NCBI GenBank assembly: GCA_946479055.1
Contig: CAMLEX010000184.1
Span: 1-8,272 of the forward strand
Source: an uncultured Bacteroidota bacterium
Lineage (GTDB): Bacteria > Bacteroidota > Bacteroidia > Chitinophagales > Chitinophagaceae
Length of the DNA stretch: 8,272 bases
Reading direction: 5' to 3'
Shown here: one piece after another, positions 5,506-8,272 of the stretch
Position numbering within the stretch: position 1 is the first letter of the stretch
How the letters are laid out: every line of letters begins with the position of its first letter
Position numbers and translations under genes: made by a program
The notes under the pieces: generated by a model
Told to the model about the DNA's origin: nothing
What the model saw: only the letters and a program-made list of their open reading frames with translations
Database searches by the model: none

Positions 5506-5560
5506 CCAATCTGATCCTTCCCACTAATCCCAAAAATCCAACAAATCCCAGTTCAGACAG
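5506..5560. repeat. Degenerate GGATT tract directly after the coxA stop
   Basis: Read on the minus strand, CTGAACTGGGATTTG is followed by GGATTTTT, GGGATTAG, GGAAGGATCAG and ATTGG, that is GGATT or a near match every 7-10 nt. It begins within about 10 nt of the coxA stop codon. It looks like the drifting GGATT tracts I recall from Bacteroidota spacers. It does not form a terminator. Confidence 0.5.
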
Positions 5561-5564
5561 ACAA

Positions 5565-7376
5565 TTAATGCTTACTCTCATTCGCCCCTATCGGTTCGGT
5601 CTGAGGTATAAATTCTCTGCCGTCTTTACTATAATCATACGGCCAGCGGTGCACTTCCGGAATTTCACCTTCCCAGTTACCATGTCCCGGATTGATTGGT
5701 GTTGTCCATTCCAATGTATTAGCTCCCCAAGGATTGGTAGTTGTTACTTTTCTTCCTTTGAAAATGGAGTAGAAGAAATTGAACACAAACATCAGTTGCA
5801 CTGCAAATACTATGATGGAAACTATCGTAATCATTTTATCCAGGTCACCAAACTGGTTGAAAGAAAGCCAGGTGCTTTTATCCAGGTAACGTCTTGGTAT
5901 ACCTGCCAGTCCCTGGTAGTGCATTGGCCAGAAGATCAGGTAAGCACCTACTATTGTTACCCAAAAATGGATATAAGCCAATGTATTATTCAGGTAACGG
6001 CCGTACATCTTCGGAAACCAATGATAGATACCTGCAAACATGCCGAACATAGACGCTACACCCATCACAATGTGGAAGTGCGCCACTACAAACATGGTAT
6101 CATGAAGATGAATATCAATGGTAGAGTTACCTAAGAAAATACCTGTTAAACCACCTGATATAAATAAGCTTACAAAACCAATAGAGAATAATGTTCCTGG
6201 TGTGAACCGGATATTTCCTCTCCATAAGGTAGTAAGCCAGTTAAATACTTTGATTGCTGATGGAACCGCAATCAACAATGTCAGCAATACAAACACGGAT
6301 CCCAGGAAAGGATTCAAGCCGGTTACAAACATATGGTGCGCCCATACCAGGAAGGCAAGAATTGCAATAGCGAATAAAGAACCCAGCATCGCCATATAAC
6401 CAAAGATGGGCTTGCGGGAATTCACCGAAAGAATTTCTGAAACCATTCCCATGGCCGGCAACAGAATGATATATACTTCAGGGTGGCCAAGGAACCAGAA
6501 CAAATGCTGGTAAAGAATGGCGCTTCCACCTTCATTCGGCAATATTTCACCATTTACAACTATATCACTGAGGAAAAAGCTGGTACCAATGTTACGGTCA
6601 AACAACAGAAGGATGGCTCCTGAAAGTAATACCGGGAACGATAATACACCCAATACAGCGGTAAAGAATAAGGCCCACATAGGAAGAGGGAGACGGGTCA
6701 TGCTCATTCCTTTTGTCCGCATATTTAATATAGTAGAAATATAATTCAGACCACCCATTAAAGACGATACAATAAACAACGCCATACTCACCAGCCATAG
6801 ATCGGCTCCTATTTTAGAACCATCCCCTGCTTGCCTCAAGGCACTCAATGGTGGATACATTGTCCATCCACCACTGGCAGGTCCTGTTTGTGTAAACATG
6901 GATGAAAGCATTACCATACTGGCTAAAAAGAAGAACCAATAAGACAACATATTAAGAAACGGCGAAGCCATATCTCTTGCACCAACCTGTAGTGGAATAA
7001 GGAGATTGGCAAATGTTCCGCTAAGGCCTGCGGTTAATACAAAGAATACCAGTATGGTCCCGTGCATTGTTACCAACGCATAGTAAAATTCAGGCTTTAT
7101 TGTTCCGCCCTGCGCCCAATGGCCAAAAAATGTTTCCAGTATCGGAAAAGATTGACCGGGATAGCCCAATTGTAAACGAAACAGCACAGAAAACAAGCCG
7201 CCCACAATAGCCCAGATCATACCTGTGATCAGAAATTGTTTGGCGATCATTTTATGATCCGTACTGAATACATACTTTGAAATAAATGATTGATGGTGAT
7301 GTTCATGACCATCTCCATTGTGATGAACATCATGTCCGATGGCAACCTCAGGGTGTATATGCAATGCTTCGCTCAT
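5565..7376 (-). CDS. coxA: Cytochrome c oxidase subunit I, aa3-type (A1-type haem-copper oxidase)
   Basis: The catalytic subunit reduces O2 to water at haem a3/CuB and pumps protons. It has 603 residues and about 12 helices. Haem a is bound by H105 (TMHGT) and H435. CuB is bound by H298, H347 and H348. H433 binds haem a3 (VVAHFH). Y302 in GHPEVY is the tyrosine cross-linked to a CuB histidine. The proton routes are intact: D135 and N142 plus E300 for the D-channel, and K376 (AIKVF) for the K-channel, so this is a standard A1-type pump. H425-D426 of the Mg/Mn site are also present. The first 30 residues form a cytoplasmic His-rich tail with nine histidines. The ATG at 7376 is clear and lies 55 bp after coxB; the spacer contains two small hairpins. 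A long repeat-filled gap follows before ctaB. Confidence 0.98.
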   Translation of the reverse strand: MSEALHIHPEVAIGHDVHHNGDGHEHHHQSFISKYVFSTDHKMIAKQFLITGMIWAIVGGLFSVLFRLQLGYPGQSFPILETFFGHWAQGGTIKPEFYYALVTMHGTILVFFVLTAGLSGTFANLLIPLQVGARDMASPFLNMLSYWFFFLASMVMLSSMFTQTGPASGGWTMYPPLSALRQAGDGSKIGADLWLVSMALFIVSSLMGGLNYISTILNMRTKGMSMTRLPLPMWALFFTAVLGVLSFPVLLSGAILLLFDRNIGTSFFLSDIVVNGEILPNEGGSAILYQHLFWFLGHPEVYIILLPAMGMVSEILSVNSRKPIFGYMAMLGSLFAIAILAFLVWAHHMFVTGLNPFLGSVFVLLTLLIAVPSAIKVFNWLTTLWRGNIRFTPGTLFSIGFVSLFISGGLTGIFLGNSTIDIHLHDTMFVVAHFHIVMGVASMFGMFAGIYHWFPKMYGRYLNNTLAYIHFWVTIVGAYLIFWPMHYQGLAGIPRRYLDKSTWLSFNQFGDLDKMITIVSIIVFAVQLMFVFNFFYSIFKGRKVTTTNPWGANTLEWTTPINPGHGNWEGEIPEVHRWPYDYSKDGREFIPQTEPIGANESKH

Positions 7377-7391
7377 AATCTTTTATTTGTT

Positions 7392-7422
7392 GGCAACTCG
7401 TGTTGCCTGTTATTGTAATAAC
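7392..7422. promoter_or_regulatory. Two adjacent small hairpins in the coxB-coxA spacer
   Basis: GGCAAC (7392-7397) pairs with GTTGCC (7402-7407) around a 4-nt loop. Right beside it GTTATT (7409-7414) pairs with AATAAC (7417-7422). No T-run follows on the minus strand, so termination is unlikely. They lie 16-46 nt before the coxA ATG and could influence mRNA processing, stability or coxA translation; this is inference. Confidence 0.4.
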
Positions 7423-7431
7423 TATCTGCTC

Positions 7432-8272
7432 TCACTGTCCGCTCATAGCAACCGGTGCCGCTACAGCAGGTTTAGTGGTATCTGCTTTTTGAATTGAAGG
7501 ATCTTTGTCAGGAAAAGCAGCAAAATATTTTGGTTTTTTAGAAAGTATCCACGCATCATACTCTTCCTGTGGTTCAACAATGATCTCGCCTCTCATCGTA
7601 TAGTGGCCTCTTCCGCACATCTGGTCGCAGGAAATCTCAAACATAAATGCCGGATTGCTGGTTTCTTCCTTCATCTGCTTAGTGGTTTTTGTAGGTGTAA
7701 ACCACATAGTAGTCGGTGTTCCTGGCACAGCATCCATTTTCAGACGGAAGTGGGGAAGTCCCACATCATGAATAACATCTTTTGCACCTATTACCAGTTT
7801 AACCGGCTTATTAACTACCAGATGCATAGGCTCACCACTTATAAAAATATCATCATGATTTGCCGGATCATCCCACAGTTGGCCTAACGGATTATTAGCA
7901 GCGTCATCTATGTTTTTGTAATATTTTTTACCGAGGATCTTATCTTTTCCCGGGTAGCGGTATTCCCATTTAAACTGGCTACCTGTTATTTCTACTACCA
8001 TTGCATCTTTAGGTGCTTCCCCGGTTATTTTAAACCAATAGAAAATACCAAAGCCTACCAGTACTGTCAATGCAATTGCCGGGATAACTGTCCAGATCAA
8101 TTCCAGTTTATTATTATGCGGATAGTAATAAGCTTTGCGTGTATCAGACTCCTGGTATTTGTAAGAAAACCAGAACAATATTATTTGTGTAATAAAAAAT
8201 ACGATTCCGGTAATGGCAATAGTGATATAGAGCATATTATCGATATGCACACCATGATCAGATGCTGGGTCG
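7432..8272 (-). CDS. coxB: Cytochrome c oxidase subunit II with CuA site (5' end beyond the right edge)
   Basis: Subunit II accepts electrons from cytochrome c at the binuclear CuA centre and passes them to haem a. The frame is open to the window edge (visible start DPASDHGVHIDN). The GTG at 8250 is therefore best read as an internal Val, and the N-terminus is missing. Numbered from the first full visible codon (279 residues), helices lie at about 13-38 and 56-80. The aromatic region is SQFKWEYRYPG. CuA ligands are H168 (DVIHDVGLPHFR), C215, C219, H223 and M226 (CDQMCGRGHYTM). Position 217 is Gln where the classical CxExC motif has Glu. A polar insertion of about 35 residues (about 112-146) lies in the cupredoxin domain. 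The C-terminus is an Ala/Pro-rich tail with no CxxCH, so this is aa3, not caa3. It is the most upstream gene seen, 55 bp before coxA. Confidence 0.97.
   Translation of the reverse strand, partial: DPASDHGVHIDNMLYITIAITGIVFFITQIILFWFSYKYQESDTRKAYYYPHNNKLELIWTVIPAIALTVLVGFGIFYWFKITGEAPKDAMVVEITGSQFKWEYRYPGKDKILGKKYYKNIDDAANNPLGQLWDDPANHDDIFISGEPMHLVVNKPVKLVIGAKDVIHDVGLPHFRLKMDAVPGTPTTMWFTPTKTTKQMKEETSNPAFMFEISCDQMCGRGHYTMRGEIIVEPQEEYDAWILSKKPKYFAAFPDKDPSIQKADTTKPAVAAPVAMSGQ

Larger units (their letters stand above)
5162..5564. other. Gene-free spacer between coxA and ctaB, filled with small repeats
   Basis: These 403 bases separate two genes of one operon that are usually close together. No protein-coding frame with a start codon is credible on either strand. 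From the coxA side it holds a GGATT-type degenerate tract, then five small palindromes about 45-52 nt apart, then the hairpin at 5177-5207. No transposase remnant or insertion-sequence ends were recognised. Confidence 0.7.

Noticed and set aside
5162..5564. Insertion sequence or transposon between coxA and ctaB
   Set aside because: I found no transposase frame, no matching terminal inverted repeats at the borders, and no target-site duplication.
6598..6798. 66-codon minus-strand frame inside coxA
   Set aside because: An out-of-frame shadow fully inside the conserved catalytic gene.
7432..7530. C-terminal cytochrome c domain on CoxB (caa3 type)
   Set aside because: No CxxCH follows the CuA loop; the C-terminus is a short Ala/Pro-rich tail.
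771..7887. Several plus-strand open frames of 60-190 codons opposite the cox, sco and ctaB genes
   Set aside because: All lie antisense to strongly conserved genes, have Cys/His/Ser-rich unnatural compositions, and show no recognisable domain.
8248..8250. GTG at 8250 as the coxB start
   Set aside because: The frame continues upstream without a stop to the window edge with sensible residues (DPASDHG), so this is most likely an internal Val of a truncated gene.

Overview
The window is part of the respiratory gene cluster of a Bacteroidota bacterium, most likely from the Chitinophagaceae. I base this on protein style and gene order recalled from that group (coxB-coxA-ctaB-coxC-coxC-coxD-sco-DUF420), on moderate to low GC, and on the absence of clear Shine-Dalgarno sites. 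Every gene I can support lies on the minus strand, so transcription runs from the right edge to the left edge.

Layout in transcription order: coxB (CuA subunit II, cut by the right edge), coxA (catalytic subunit I), a 400-bp gene-free spacer rich in small palindromes, ctaB (protohaem IX farnesyltransferase, haem O synthase), a short coxC, a second and longer coxC with a hydrophilic insertion, and coxD (small subunit IV). A strong intrinsic terminator follows. After it come a SCO1/SenC copper chaperone and an overlapping DUF420 (YozB/CtaM-like) membrane protein, a 350-bp spacer with no gene, and the first 84 codons of a membrane protein that runs off the left edge. That last gene may be a succinate dehydrogenase anchor-like protein, but this is weakly supported.

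Together the genes encode an aa3-type cytochrome c oxidase and some of its assembly machinery. CoxB takes electrons at CuA and CoxA reduces O2 at haem a3/CuB. The CoxC-like subunits and CoxD are accessory membrane subunits. CtaB makes the haem A precursor, SCO handles copper, and DUF420 probably helps assemble the active site. CoxB has no C-terminal CxxCH haem c domain, so electrons should come from a separate cytochrome c or a quinol:acceptor complex encoded elsewhere.

The coding part is conventional. The unusual content is mostly in the spacers: five small palindromes spaced about 45-52 nt apart between coxA and ctaB, several degenerate short-period tracts (GGATT, AGTT and GTTTAAAAGTT types), and a degraded CGCAGAG/TTGCGTCT element. 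In the proteins, the notable points are an EF-hand-like loop in DUF420, a Glu-to-Gln change in the CuA loop of CoxB, His-rich tails on CoxA and CoxD, and a C-terminal membrane helix on the SCO protein. I see no phage, transposase, CRISPR, tRNA or rRNA, and no clearly new multi-gene system.
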